Source of the DNA: Entonaema liquescens
Taxonomy: Eukaryota; Ascomycota; Sordariomycetes; Xylariales; Xylariaceae
Length of the DNA stretch: 64,000 nucleotides
Assembly (NCBI GenBank): GCA_902805475.1
Contig: CADCSX010000008.1
Location: 744,001-808,000 of the forward strand
Reading direction: 5' to 3'
Under the pieces are notes generated by a model, which was given only the letters and a program-made list of their open reading frames with translations, was not told where the DNA came from and made no database searches. Position 1 is the stretch's first letter, and every line of letters starts with the position of its first letter. Made by a program: the position numbers and the translations under genes. This document shows, piece after piece, positions 11,044 to 23,263 of the stretch.

Positions 11044-12437
11044 CCTGTCTGCTCTGATCGGTGTAGTAGTGGGGGAGAATAAAAGAACGTTATTCCGACT
11101 ATTCAATAGGAGAAACCGATTAAATGAGGAGGAGCAAAAAAAAAAGGCCCGGGCAAATGCTATTTAGAATAGAGTTGATAGGAGTGAGCGCCACAGCTTC
11201 ACAAGGCGTTACCAGTGGCAGCTCAAGGAAAGCAGGTTTTGTAATCGGCGATTTATCTTTTGCGACGGCGGGGAAGCACTTATTTATTAGGTGCTTTCTA
11301 AGTTGACCGTTCGGAAGTAATTCCGGGAGCAAAGATACAACAACAGGCAGTTAGATGGCTGGGGTTTTAAGAAAATGAATATTTCAGAAGAAAGGAAAAA
11401 AGAACACGACAGAATGCTTAAATTGCTTAAGTTTAAGTAAAGGTTCGTTAGCAAATCCGAGGTTGCGGACAAAAAGAATTGGTCTAACAACTTAATAAGT
11501 CAAAGTGGGATGTCCCGTCCTTGCGATAAGACCTGGCATTGACGGCGTTTGTAGTCTTGTATCTCAAGGTCCTCACTGCAGGTGCCCCTCATTCACCGGC
11601 CATCTGGTATTTCCACACCGAAATATGGAAATTGATAGGGGCTAACGTTACCTAATACCTACCTACACTGGACGCTGGACGTAACCTAGCGTGGACTCAC
11701 CCTATGCGTATGCGCCTAGGTAGTCACAAACCTCTGAGCCTGCCTAGACTCACATAGAGTATGTGTTAGACTTGTCTGAAAACCCCCATCTGTTCCTATA
11801 AGACGATCTTTTATCGGTAGCTTACTGTTTCAATGCGACATTTCTACATCTGATTTTTGGAATAGTTTTCAAAATGGTGTATACTATGTAACTCTGCCTA
11901 ATCAATATTCTATTCCCTTGTGGGATTACACATACGTAGGTATGTTAGTAATAGGTACGGTTACAATATATGCAGTACTGCAATATATGAGGGGCAAAGT
12001 GACATACCAAATAATTGGCACCTTACCTAATACAGACTCAGTATTAAGATATATTTGAGGCTGCTCTATCGATAACGAATCATGAATCAAGACCATTCTG
12101 CGCGTGGCTGACACCATCAGGGTTGTCTTATACTTACTTACCTCTTAACTTCAATTGTATTAATGTCCTTTCACCTAAGTCATATATGAGATATCATCTT
12201 CTCATATCTCTTGCCTTCCCTGGAGCTTTAACTATGCATCGTACTAGTCTGATTTTATTCGTTACCTAGCAACACGCGCGTTGTATTTAATCGACCCAAT
12301 GAAGAATAAAAGCGAAGCATACTAGTTGAGAGACGGTGTTGCAGATGAATGAAGAATGAGCCGTGGCGCCATGCGAAACTCATCGAAAGTTCGATGCTTC
12401 GATACTGGGCCTATGCGCTTCTACCAATTAAGCAGTA
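11044..12437. other. Divergent intergenic region between ubc13 and the WDR59 gene
   Basis: About 1.4 kb upstream of two genes read outward. It is AT-rich with several CCTAGGTA/TACCTA-type motifs (11640-11760). I see no gene or RNA in it. Confidence 0.5.
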
Positions 12438-15400
12438 ATGCCTTCGAATTTTGACCGCGTCCTGGACACGTCCAAGGAAAATGCCCCCAAGTCCGCTTAC
12501 GACAGTGAGACCTTCGATGCCAACGTCACCATCCACGTCGATGGACTGGTTGGATCTGCCACTATATCACCATGTGGTCGCGACGTTGCCCTTGCATCGT
12601 AAGTTTTGTATCGTATCCACTTCGTAATGTACATACGCTCATGATATCCAAAGTCCCGAAGGTTTGGCTATCATCGATCTTGACGCCCCTTATAATCCAC
12701 CTCGTAGGCTGAGTAGTCATGGACTCCCATGGCTGGTGGTTGATGTACAGTGGTCGCCTTTCGCGGCCCGGGATTATTGGGTGGCCTCGACGGCCAATCA
12801 TCGATGTTTAGTTTGGAACTTGAACCTGAGAGAAGACTCTGCGACAGGGGCTATCGAGCACTCGCTTCAAGGCCATAGCAGGGCAATCACAGATATCAAC
12901 TTCTCAGCCCACCATCCTGATATGCTCGCCACCTGTGCGGTCGACGGCTATGTGCATTGCTGGGATTTGCGGAGACCCAAACAGCCCGTGTTAACTTTCT
13001 GCGACTGGTTCGCTGGGGCTACCCAAGTCAAGTATAATCGACAGGACCCCAACGTACTTGCATCATCTCATGACAGGTGGTTGCATATTTGGGACGAGAG
13101 AAAACCATCTATTCCTCTCAAGTCTATCAGTGCGCATACCTCTAAGATCTACGGCCTTGATTGGAATCGTAGCAAGGCGACCAGCATTGTTACCTGCTCC
13201 TTAGACAAGAGCATCAAGTTCTGGGACTATAGCGTATCTGAAGACCCGGAGAGGATCATCCGGACGGACTTTCCCGTATGGCGTGCACGTCATACTCCTT
13301 TCGGCTACGGTTTACTGGCCATGCCTCAAAACGACCCGGGAAACCTTTACTTGTACGATGCCCGGCGTAATGAAGGGGAGGCATTAGATGATGTTATTAG
13401 CCCGTGCAATATTTTCCCTGGGCATGGGAACCATAAGGTGAAAGAATTCTTATGGAGGGGTCGGGGGCTAATATCAGATGATGGGATAGACGATCGAGAA
13501 TTTCAGCTTGTATCTTGGGGTGAAGATAACGAATTACGTCTTCACAAAGTCGACCAACCGACTCTAGAATCCGTTGGTCATATAAAAGGCTGTGTAGCTC
13601 AGAATATCAACATCACAAGAAAGGGAGCCGCATACAAAACCTACAGATCCGTTGACGACCACGCTAATAGAGAGAAGAGATCAGCTACTATGAGCGATCC
13701 CCGTCCTGGAAGTGGCGGGAGTCCATTCCGTCGTAGCGCTCTTACTATGGGAATGCAGACGATGTCTTCAAACTATCCTCGCTCAGCCGGAACTATGCCA
13801 AGCTGGAAAGGCCCGTCAATGAAAGCGAAAACTGCCACAGGAAAGGTAATTGACCGGAGCCTAGACCAGCTTGGTTGGATGAAAGGTATTACGATGAGCA
13901 AGAAGTCAGGGCTCATTAGATCGTCACAGAGAAAGGAATCCAGAGATTCTGGCATGTTCGGGCACAACTTTCATGACGAACACTGGGCCGAGCCCGAGAC
14001 GCTACAAGAAGAGATTGTACGTGTCAACCAGCAAATGCCGAATGTCAAATGGGACAGCGTAGATATGGACTCTCTTAGCCTTAGAGCTTCTTTGAAAGGT
14101 CCTTGGGGCACAGATGGCGATACTATTTTTATCAAAGTCAGAGTAGACATTCCAAAGAACTATCCGAAATCAAGGGCCCCGAAATTCATGGTTGAGAAGA
14201 CGGCCCTGATGTCGGACCAGACGCATAAGAAACTGGAGCAGGAAATCCATCAGCTAATAAGTCGATTCTCGAAGAAGCGACAAAATTGTCTTGAGGTGGC
14301 TTTTAGTTACCTTCTTGGAGAAGTGGATCTCTCTAGTAGCGATTCACTCTTTAAGAATGTTAAAGACCTGGATGATGACATAGGTGGACTTGCTGACGAG
14401 AGTTCGAGCGAAGAAGAGGATAATGATATTCCTGCTGGTGGTTCCGCGACCATGTCTCAAGAGTTGACTGCGAGCACCGAGTTAGATGCTACTCTTGCTC
14501 CGACTAATCGACCCACTATGCCACCAATGCCACGATTGTGTGGCTGCCGCTTCTCGAATGACGGGAGGCTGGTCTGTTTTTTCCCAACTAAGGAAGAAAA
14601 GGCCAAGATTTCCTTTTTCCCTACTGCGGACTCTTACAGGGAACGTCCCAAAGGCGAGCCTAGCTTCGCTGGCTTTGGTAGACTCCAACAAGAGTCCACC
14701 GCTCCAAGAAATAGGTATACTAATGACGATATCTCAGCGACGGAGGATCAGTCCGATTCAGAAGATGCGGAAGAATCCTCAAGTTCCAGCGACTCGGAAA
14801 CTACATATATGCACAAGATTAACATGTGGTATCTACCGGGTCGGCGTTTTAGAAAGACATTCAGCGGCAGCTATTCCATGCATTCAAGTGGCGGAGGAAC
14901 TGGCATCGGCACGGGAACCGGTACTGGTACTAGTAAACGCCGCCCGGGTAAGCCCAAGAACATTATATCCATCTATAATGTCGCCAACGATCTGCCATCT
15001 ATGCAAGAATTCGCTCAGGAATACTGTATATTCGGGGACGGATCAGACGTGTGCACCCATAATGCGGCTGTAGCAGAGAAATATGGGAGATCTGATCTTG
15101 TGGATGTTTGGAATTATGCAGCATTGTTGCTTCGGAAAGATATCCCTCTCGAACTTTTAGGTGATGGTCAAGGCAGGGAATCGATACTAGTCATTGCGCG
15201 AGATGCCGTCGCCCGTTTCGGTGATAACAATCCGGCATCACCGCGTTCTGATGCTGCTGCGCTGACTGGTAGGGTTAAATGGGGACACCATCCTCTTGCA
15301 AGGAGTTTGATCGACGACCTTTTCTATTACTTCGAGAAGATGGCTGACGTGCAAATGCTTGCTATGCTCTCGTGCATATTCAGCGAATCGTCAACAGAAG

Positions 15401-16973
15401 ATAGCGTTGCCTACGCGGAATCGCACCTTACCCAACCGGAAACACCGCTCCCTATGAAAGCACCGTCATTCTCATTAGATTATTTCCCCACAGATGCATC
15501 GCTCTGGCATTCGAGTATTTATAATCATAAGAGCCAAGCTAACTCAGCAATTTCTACCCCAAAACACTACACACGCCTGTTAATCTTGCCGGCTCGTACG
15601 GTTCGGAGGAAGTAACGTGGGGCGGCGATCCCAAATCCAATTCTTACTCCTGTGGCGAGACGCCGCCAACGATGACACCTCATGAGCCGAATGGTGATCC
15701 AACCCAGAGTTTGGCTGCATCGCCGGATAATAGGTTACTAAGCCGTGCAAACACGGCCCTAACTGCGGGTCTAGCTAGTTTTCCTAGAGCTTTTGCAAGC
15801 GTCGCGTCAACATCTCCTCCTAGCAGGAAACGCCCTAGCCCTGGGGAGACATTCCTATCTAACCTTGCCCCAACTAATATTACTTGGGGTAGTTCAACGA
15901 TTCTGGGCCCTACGTCCGAACCGTCAGGCACTGCACGTAACTCGTATTCTGACGATGATGTGCGAAGTGATGATACCTTACCTCTATTGTGTTATGGTAT
16001 ATCTACAGAAATGGAAGACCAGTCCATATTCGATGATGATGGTTGGCTCGGCGTTCCTTTTCTCGAGCCTTCTCGTCACGCTGTGTATGCGAGCTACCGC
16101 CATGCGTACGCAGAAATGCTACAAATGTGGAACCAGCCATTAGCTCGACTTGAAATCTTGAAGTTCAACGTGCTCAGGGACGATCCCCTCGGGCCTCAAG
16201 CTACTAGCTTTGCAAGCTCAGGGGCTGCCAGCTTCCACGAGTATCACAATATAGAAAATACGAGTCACGGCTCCCTTTCACATCACGGTGCTAACTCGCC
16301 AATCGTCTTGGGGAAGAAGGAATTGCTGCAGTCGTTGATTACATCTGATAAGGGTATTGATGTAACTGGCATTTGCCGCATACATGAGACCCACCTGGAT
16401 CCTATTCGTTCGACACATGCGAGCGCAATGCTTGGGGGTGCTGTTGGTACTTGCGATCGTTGTAAGCGCACGCAGATGCAACTGCTGTGCGTGTTCTGCA
16501 ACGAGCCTATTGACGCGCTCTATCCCCCTTGCCTCTCATGTGGCTGCGCCAGCCACGAAGCTTGCATAGCGCAATGGCACGACGCTGGAGAGACCGAGTG
16601 CCCTGCTGGCGACGAATGCAACTGTATCGAAGAAGCGAGCCACGGTCAAGTAGAAACATGGGCCTCGATTATGGGATTCGTAGAACGAATGAAGATGCAA
16701 AAACAGTCAGATTTTGACGCGGAAGGTAAGCATGATTTTTACAAGCGTGGTTCAATCGACAGGCATGACTGGGAGAAGATCGCCAGCGGCGCGCAGATAC
16801 CCCTGGCGGATGGACAGGGTAAACCTCTAGACCAGCCGCTATCGCTACCCCAGAACCCAATGTCGGCCGCTAGGATTAGCCTCGGGAATAAACTGAGGAA
16901 ATCGGCAGGCAATTGGGGCAGCACGACGTCGTTAAGAAGAAAATCGGGCTCGGGACCGAGTAGTAGACGATGA
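12438..16973 (+). CDS. WDR59/Sea3(Mtc5)-type subunit of the SEACAT/GATOR2 complex, with one apparent frameshift
   Basis: Exons are 12438-12598 and 12654-16973, about 1493 residues. An N-terminal WD40 propeller (residues about 40-370) includes HSRAITDINFSAHHPDMLAT and DGYVHCWDLR. Then comes an RWD domain at about 500-610 (LSLRASLKGPWG, IPKNYPKSRAPKF), long acidic and Ser-rich linkers, a GTG-rich repeat near 745-760, and a C-terminal Cys/His zinc region at about 1320-1385 (CDRCKRTQ, LLCVFCNEPID, CLSCGCASHEACIAQWH). This architecture is that of the vacuolar/lysosomal TORC1 regulator WDR59. Near 15557-15564 (CCCCAAAA) the frame changes by one base: TPK is followed by TLHTPVNLAGSYGSEEVTW in the next frame. 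One added base gives a continuous protein. Sea2/WDR24 is a less likely alternative because of the RWD domain. Confidence 0.9.
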
Positions 16974-17494
16974 GTGTACACTTGGACGTTTGTATAGATA
17001 TGGTGTATGAGTATACAAGGAATTCTATAACCCTTATTGGTAGAAGGAGGGGGTTTTAAGGGGGTAATTTGTGTTATGTCAGAAGACTTTTTGTAATGTG
17101 TGATGTATAAAGGGGTACGAGTCTAGTGGGCGAGGTTCAGATTATAAGCTCCCTACTATAGTTTTAGGCGTTTGGTTACGACGCTTTCGAATCACCATCG
17201 AACTCAGAATATAGTTATCTTCCCCCTTTCCCAAGAGTCTACAGAAGTGAAGTACCGTCCTGTCATGTAATAGTCTTAAAAATTGATGTTAAATAATAAC
17301 CTTTTCATACATATTAAACCCGGTTCGTTTTAGGTGCTTTAACATAAATAAGTCCATTGAAATTGTACCAATATATACTTCTTTCCTAGTGCCCCCTTTT
17401 AAGCCGCCACTTGGAACGGAGAATCGCGGACTTGACTTAAAACCGTGTATTAAATAGACACTTCCCGCCAACTTTCATAAGACCATTTTTCGGC
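16974..17494. other. Intergenic region, no gene seen
   Basis: Convergent spacer between the WDR59 gene and the small cysteine-rich gene. It holds 3' UTR-like AT-rich sequence; nothing else is recognised. Confidence 0.5.
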
Positions 17495-17835
17495 CTAGCA
17501 TGTGCACATCTGGATACAGCGGGATGTCGGATCGTAGTGGCAGGCGACGTTGCCGCTGGAGCATTGACATCTTTGCGTATACCTAGTCAGCTAAGCTACA
17601 GAACGAGTCTGCGCAGGAACGAAAAAGAGGATGGAAGCAGCGGAAGTGATCCTTACAAATCCTGACACGGGTTATCTAGGCCCGCGCTGCAAGTCATGCG
17701 CTTGGCCAGGGGCAGAGCGGCAGCGGAGACAGAGGCGGCAAGGAGGAAGGGGAGGAGGACGGTAATAGTGTACTGTAAGCTTTTGTTAGAATTTGTGTTC
17801 GAAGCTAGGTAAACATTAGATACCAGTACCTTCAT
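17495..17835 (-). CDS. Small secreted cysteine-rich protein (8 Cys, about 69 residues)
   Basis: Minus-strand exons are 17830-17835, 17657-17772 and 17495-17582. The first exon encodes only Met-Lys. The first intron (17773-17829) has a TCTAAC branch site 12 bases from its AG. A clean signal peptide follows (TVLLPFLLAASVSA), then a Lys-Arg site (PLAKR), then a mature domain with eight cysteines spaced C-x7-C-x7-C-x-C-x6-C-x7-C-x3-C-x-C. The last six cysteines exist only if the second intron (17583-17656) is used; without it the protein stops after CQDL. That intron lacks an ideal branch site, so it is the weak point. The protein fits a small secreted effector-like, inhibitor-like or antimicrobial protein; I recognise no family. 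It is too short and too split to appear as a long frame. Confidence 0.65.
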
Positions 17836-19221
17836 CTTGGACGTTTTATGTGTACCGGTGTTATAGTCAGGCGAAGCTTTCAGGAGTTCCTGGTATACTA
17901 TGGCGTGCTGTGCGGCTCCTCGAACGTGGGACCTCGCTTGTTATTTATACGCCCATAACGTTAGGTGCCTGCTTAGGACTTTCCATATAGGTGTAGGGTA
18001 GGTAACGATCTGATAATGGACCTAGAATTAGCGGAAACATGCTATAATATCATACGTAGGCAATAAGCTAGAATCACGTCACTATAAAGCACCAGATGCG
18101 GTTGTAAATGAAGATCGACGGCTAGATTATCTATACTCTCGGGTAACACATGGAGCCTATGCACGCCGTGTCTATATTATATTATCCCACCAACACTAGA
18201 TTATATACGCCTTAGTCTAGAATGGTGTGTATCTGGTTGACCTCACGCTTTCCTCATACCAAGTCTTTGTCGCTCGTATCTAGGATATGCAATGTCGTAC
18301 TGAGAGATCTGCCGAGTGAGATGATAACCGCTCTCTGGAACAGTCTACTACTTTATCTTATTCGAATGCCATCTCTAAAACTCGCAACGGATTGGGACTT
18401 ACCTGTCTGCACAGGCGCGCCAGTTGGGATAGGGGGTATATTCAGTTTAACCGGGAGCCTGGATGCGGCGTTGCGACAAGCATCCGCCACACCAGTTTAG
18501 GTATTCTAAGTCTTGAATGCGACGTTGTCACTGTCGCTCCTGTAGATCCCGGCGAAGCTTTTTAACGATGCTTGTTTATTGGGTAAAATATCTTTTGGCG
18601 TATGCAGATGTGTTGCGCATGAAGTTGAGTTCTTCCGCGGGCGTGGTGTTTTGTGGATGGTTCGGCCATTATTGTCAACGTCCTTGTATGTATAAGGGTG
18701 ATTGTATATCTACTAAACATAAATCGACTATAGAGCGATACTAAAGGGAACGCTATTATCATTATTATTATTTTATAATTGAGATTCGCATTTTAAGCCC
18801 AGAGACCCTTTTGAGAGGTAAAAGTTCACGAGGTAGTCTCCTAACGGAGATGTCACGGAAGAAGTAATCATGACGTTGGCCGATCGCCATGGATTCGCTT
18901 TAGGCAATTAAGAATTAAACCTGTTGGGAAACAGACTATCTACTTGACAAGATGGACAGGCATCTCCAGACACGCCTATTAATACCGGGCTTGGCATTTG
19001 ATATCGTACAATATTCTCTAGCGACCGGTCGTATTGCAACCCCTATATTCCTACAAGCTCATATATTGTCATCACCAAGTTTTTAAAAATCCTATTGGTG
19101 AAGCTCCCCAGGCTGGAATATTCCAGCGCGATAGTTATGATAAGAGACCGAGATCCTAATCGTATATGCCTACCTAGGTTCCCTCATAGAGTGCCCTTGA
19201 TCATCGCCGTACAGAGCTCCA
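17836..19221. other. Intergenic region, no supported gene
   Basis: About 1.4 kb between the cysteine-rich gene and gad. Its left end should hold the promoter of the former. Short frames at 18222-18500 and 18517-18744 have no protein-like features. A short ATT repeat lies near 18760. Confidence 0.45.
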
Positions 19222-21056
19222 TCAGCACACGCTCCTATGAATACCATCCGCCAGCCTTGCCGCCTTCCCCCCCAGCACCTTCGCAGACTCCCCCGTAACA
19301 CCCGCGGGCGGCCGGCTATCGCCCGCAGGCTTCTGCTTCTGGAGGATCGAAAGATCGACCTCGTCGTTATCGATCAGGGTCTGCGTCACGGACACCAGGT
19401 CCGCGATAAGGCGGTCCAGGAGGTCCAAGCTCATGGACTCGCGGATGACGACGCGCAGGATCTCCGTCTTGTCCTCGTTCGGCGGCAGCGCGTAGTTGGG
19501 TATTATCCACTGGCGCGCGCGCATGAGGAGGGACACCCATTCCTGCTTGATGTGCGGGAACTCCCACTGGAATTCGTCTGTCAGCCGGAATGACACGACT
19601 GGAAGTCCGGCTACGTAGTCGGCTGATGTTTCCCCCTCCTCTCCGAGGACAGCGTGTTTCGCACCTGAAACGATACTCGATGCGGTAGTCGGTCGGCGAT
19701 GGATGTCGGAGACACACGTGTACCACCCGGTGCTTTCCAGGCTCTTGCTTAGGAGACGCGCGTTGCGGAGGCAGTTCTCCATAATCTCGCGGTACCCGTC
19801 GAAGCCTAGGTGGATTAGGTTATAGTATTGCGTGATGACTTGCGCGCCGGGCCGCGAGAAATTGAGTGTGAAGGACTTCTCAGTGCCGCCAAGATAGTGC
19901 AGCTCAAAAATAAGGTACTCTGGTAAGTAAGATTCGTCCCGCCAGACAATCCACCCAACGCCGGCATAGACCAACCCGTATTTATGGCCGGATGTATTGA
20001 TAGACTTGACCCTCGGAAGATCGAAGTTCCTTGGAATAAATAATTAGCAAGGCTTTTCTCATTGAGAGCTTCTGGTTTTACTTACCATTTCGGTCCGCCG
20101 GCTTGGGCATGAGTGAATGGCGCAACAAAGCCCCCGGATGCCGCATCAACGTGAATTGGAATATCAATCCCTGTCTTCTCCTGATACTCATCGAGGATTT
20201 TGGAGATTTCCTCCACTGGCTCATAGTGGCCGGTATATGTGCTTCCTAGAATGGCGAACACGCCGATGGTGTTCTCGTCGACGTGTTTCCGGACGAGGTT
20301 CGGGTCCAACCGATAATCACTCTCCTTGGAAACGGGGAGAATGCGCGCCTCGACATCGAAGTAGCGTGCGAATTTCTCGAGCGCAACCTGCGCGTTCGCG
20401 CCCATGATAATGTTTGGGTTAGAGGTATCCAGACCCTTTGCCTTGCGATGCTCCTGCCAGCGACGCTTCATCGCCAAGCCTCCGAGATGGATAGCCTCTG
20501 ATGAACCGGTGGTCGCAGTCCCAACAGCTTTCTCTCCTTTCTTTGCTCCCCAGAGTTTAGCGAGGATACTGACGCAACGCTCGTGAAGAGACATCATTGC
20601 CGGGTACTCGTCGTTGTCCGCCAGATTCTTCGACAGGTTCTCCGTCATCAACTGGGTGGCGTTTGGTTCCATGTAAGTACCAACAAAGCTATCGTCTCGT
20701 TAGCGTTTTCTGTACTTTACTCATTCTTAAGGAAAATGGCGTTGTTTACCTGGCAAGGTTCAGGTTCGGCTTACCATCCAAGTCCAACTCATCGTGGATC
20801 AGTTGGTAGACGGTATCCGCAGGTGTTCCCTCCTTGGGGATCTGATACTTGGGTGCCTCCGCCTCGCTTGCATACTTGGTTCCATAGGGTGTGAGATGCG
20901 AAGTGGCCATCTTCTGGCGTATCTTTCGGCCATTTTCGGTGAGGTTGGTATCATGGAGGCGCTCTACGAGCTCCTCTGGGTCGATCTGGAAGATGGTTAG
21001 TTGATTAATAATATTTATAAGAATTCGCTCCGACTTACATGGCGAGCTAAAGGCAT
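19222..21056 (-). CDS. gad: Glutamate decarboxylase (PLP-dependent)
   Basis: Minus-strand exons are 21039-21056, 20750-20985, 20086-20688 and 19222-20029, giving 554 residues. The first exon codes MPLARH; the longer upstream reading frame is not used, because removing the 53-base first intron fixes the frame to this ATG. Family landmarks are HDTNLTENGRKIRQKMA, TATTGSSEAIHLGGLAMKRRW, the HVDAASGGFVAPF Asp that contacts PLP, and the Schiff-base lysine in NTSGHKYGLVYAG (about residue 302). The reaction is L-glutamate to GABA and CO2, the entry to the GABA shunt and acid/oxidative stress tolerance. The C-terminal tail (about 45 residues past the catalytic fold) is less conserved. The gene is intact. 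Confidence 0.95.
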
Positions 21057-21692
21057 AGTATCTATATTCCCGGATATTAGTTGCCGGTTTGTAGTCCAAG
21101 TAGTTGATAATATGATAAGATGTTATGTTAGAGGAACTAAAAAGCCAAGACTCCTCGTGGGTCTCGATTTATATGCTTTAGGAGTTGTTTAGTAAGAACG
21201 GCCTAACTTCCAAGATGACTTAAATTTTGCTCACTTAGGGCTTTTTCCATCAGGATGACTCTATTACCCATTGTCAAAGACTTGAGGGTAAGTAGATTTA
21301 GTAACTTGCTTATTGGAAAGTTGGTTGGCTATGACGAAAATGACGTAACTACTCCTTAGATAGGCCAAGTCGACTCCATTTTCTACCGGAGGTCCTCCGA
21401 GTTGCGAACCCAGCATCTTTTACTACATCATGAAACTTGTGAGTCTGTATTTAACGTGTTTTGGATATATCACAGGCCACACGTGTCTCGACAGATACAA
21501 ATACGATGTTGCGTGCTGACGTAACTTGGACGTGTGGTTGCAACAAATATCCAGAAAAAGTATCTGCGGGATCCAATCATAGTCTAGAATTCCTTTATAC
21601 ACCATAGACGATACCGTATACTTGTAGTGTATTGAAAGGTCGGCTAGAATAATTTGGCGCATAAGATTAGGTTATCTCAATATAGGAGCAAT
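21057..21692. other. Divergent intergenic region between gad and the epoxide-hydrolase gene
   Basis: About 640 bases between two starts read away from each other; it must hold both promoters. No other feature is seen. Confidence 0.5.
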
Positions 21693-22862
21693 ATGAGTAG
21701 TGATATAGACCAGTCGAACGAGGCGCTACCGGATTTACCTCTGCCGGAGGGTGTCGTCTCGGACTACATTGACTGCTCCGCATCGTGCGGTCTTACATGG
21801 CACGTTTTAAAAGCCGGAGAGCCCGGGAAACCCCTTGTGCTCTTCTGCCACGGGTATCCTGAGCTCGCGTACTCTTGGCGCAAAGTACTACCCGCAATCG
21901 CCAAAGCAGGATATTACTGCGTCGCGATGGACCAGCGTGGGTACGGACGTACCAAAGGATGGTCACGACGACAGCTCTTCGAGGAAGTAGACCTTAACGA
22001 CTACGTCTTCACGAACTTGGTGCGTGATTTAGTATGTCTGGTCTACGGTCTGGGGTATAAGACCGTGTATAGCATCATCGGCCACGACTTCGGCGGCGTA
22101 AGCTCTGCTATGGCCGCGCTCATGCGCCCCGACATATTTCTCTCCACCGTACAAATGAGCCACCCGTACCACCGGCCGGCAGAACCCACGCCAGGAGAAG
22201 CGAAGAAGCTAGACATCCAAGCCGAACTAGCGAAGCTGGATCCGCCCCGGAAGCACTACAAGTGGTACAACTCGAGCCCACAAGCTGCCCAGGACTGGGA
22301 GAACCCAGCACAGGGTCTCGAGGCGTTCCTCCGCGGATATTTCCACCTGAAGTCGGCAGACTGGGATGCCAATAAGCCGCAACCCCTGACGAAATGGGGC
22401 GCTCGGGAATTGGCTCCCATGCCCGAATATTACATCATGCGGGCCGAGCACTCGATGCCCGAGACTGTAGCCTCCAACATGGTAGGTGAGGACTATTCCA
22501 AGACGGAGAGGTGGCTCTCACGCGACGACCTGCAGGTATATTGCCGTGAGTGGGGTCGGACAGGCTTCCAGGGCGCGCTGAACTGGTACCGCGCGCAAAC
22601 GGCGTCGACAAAGCAATCAGCACGAGATATGTTCTTATTCTCGGGACGCAGGATCGAAGTCCCTTGTGTGTTCATCAGTGGGAAGCAGGACTGGGGCAAT
22701 TATCAGCAGCCGGGTGCACTAGAGGGGTATGAGGACCCGAGGGCCGTTAAGGAGGGCTGCTATAGGGGTGCAAAGCTCGTAGATGGTGCTGGGCATTGGG
22801 TGCAACAGGAACAGCCAGAGGTTGTGATTAGGGAGATATTAGCCTTTTTTGAGACGCTATAG
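21693..22862 (+). CDS. Alpha/beta-hydrolase, epoxide hydrolase type
   Basis: Intronless, 389 residues from the ATG at 21693; an in-frame ATG at 21654 would add 13 residues. It shows the soluble epoxide hydrolase pattern: oxyanion-hole motif HGYPE (about residue 53), DQRGYGRT, nucleophile Asp in GHDFGG (about 132), a cap domain rich in Tyr and Trp, the acid in ISGKQDWG and the catalytic His in GAGHWVQQEQP (about 368). The Asp nucleophile in place of Ser argues for epoxide hydrolase or haloalkane dehalogenase chemistry over esterase. No signal peptide, so probably cytosolic. It lies next to gad but on the opposite strand; there is no sign of joint function. The substrate is unknown. Confidence 0.88.
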   Translation: MSSDIDQSNEALPDLPLPEGVVSDYIDCSASCGLTWHVLKAGEPGKPLVLFCHGYPELAYSWRKVLPAIAKAGYYCVAMDQRGYGRTKGWSRRQLFEEVDLNDYVFTNLVRDLVCLVYGLGYKTVYSIIGHDFGGVSSAMAALMRPDIFLSTVQMSHPYHRPAEPTPGEAKKLDIQAELAKLDPPRKHYKWYNSSPQAAQDWENPAQGLEAFLRGYFHLKSADWDANKPQPLTKWGARELAPMPEYYIMRAEHSMPETVASNMVGEDYSKTERWLSRDDLQVYCREWGRTGFQGALNWYRAQTASTKQSARDMFLFSGRRIEVPCVFISGKQDWGNYQQPGALEGYEDPRAVKEGCYRGAKLVDGAGHWVQQEQPEVVIREILAFFETL

Positions 22863-23156
22863 TAGCGTTTATCACTCGGTAGTTAATAATATGTCTCTTG
22901 AAATGCGCTCGTTTGTCTGTTAGTTATCGAGATGTTTGTGCAAACATTGACGAGTTTAGGTATCCAAGGTAGGCACCTATAAGTACCTAGTAACCAGTAC
23001 TAGAGGTAAGTAACAATATAATATATGAAGAGATAAATGGAGAAGGGGTATGTTCAAGTCTGTAAAGTGTTATGTCATCATACCATCTAATACGAAGGAA
23101 GGTAGATTAACAGCAAGTATAACAGACTAGATAAAAGTGATGAATGAATCTGATAG
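22863..23156. other. Intergenic spacer with TAGGTA/TACCTA motifs
   Basis: The 3' region of the hydrolase gene. Several close TAGGTA and TACCTA copies lie at about 22960-23010. Nothing else is seen. Confidence 0.45.
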
Positions 23157-23166
23157 AAAAAAAAAA
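23157..23166 (-). terminator. RNA polymerase III terminator of the tRNA
   Basis: A run of ten T on the minus strand begins six bases after the tRNA 3' end, as expected for a Pol III terminator. Confidence 0.8.
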
Positions 23167-23171
23167 GATTG

Positions 23172-23263
23172 CACCACACCCCGGACTCGAACCGGGAATC
23201 TTCGGCTTATTAACTCTATTTTTCAATAGGAGGCCGACGAGTTAACCATTTCTCTAGTGCGGC
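23172..23263 (-). tRNA. tRNA-Arg (anticodon CCU) with a 19-base intron
   Basis: Read on the minus strand, the acceptor stem GCCGCAC pairs with GTGTGGT (two G-U pairs), followed by discriminator G. The D stem is GAG/CTC and the T arm is CCCGG-TTCGAGT-CCGGG. The anticodon stem is TCGGC/GCCGA with loop C-T-CCT-A-A, so the anticodon is CCT. A 19-base AT-rich insert sits one base 3' of the anticodon, the canonical place for a eukaryotic tRNA intron. The mature RNA would be 73 bases. A T run follows the gene. Confidence 0.93.

Noticed and set aside
3566..15570. Introns or programmed frameshifting as the reason for the frame changes in Vps34, Etr1 and the WDR59-type gene
   Set aside because: No GT..AG pair at the sites, no residues missing from the proteins, and no known programmed shift in these families; a lost homopolymer base is simpler.
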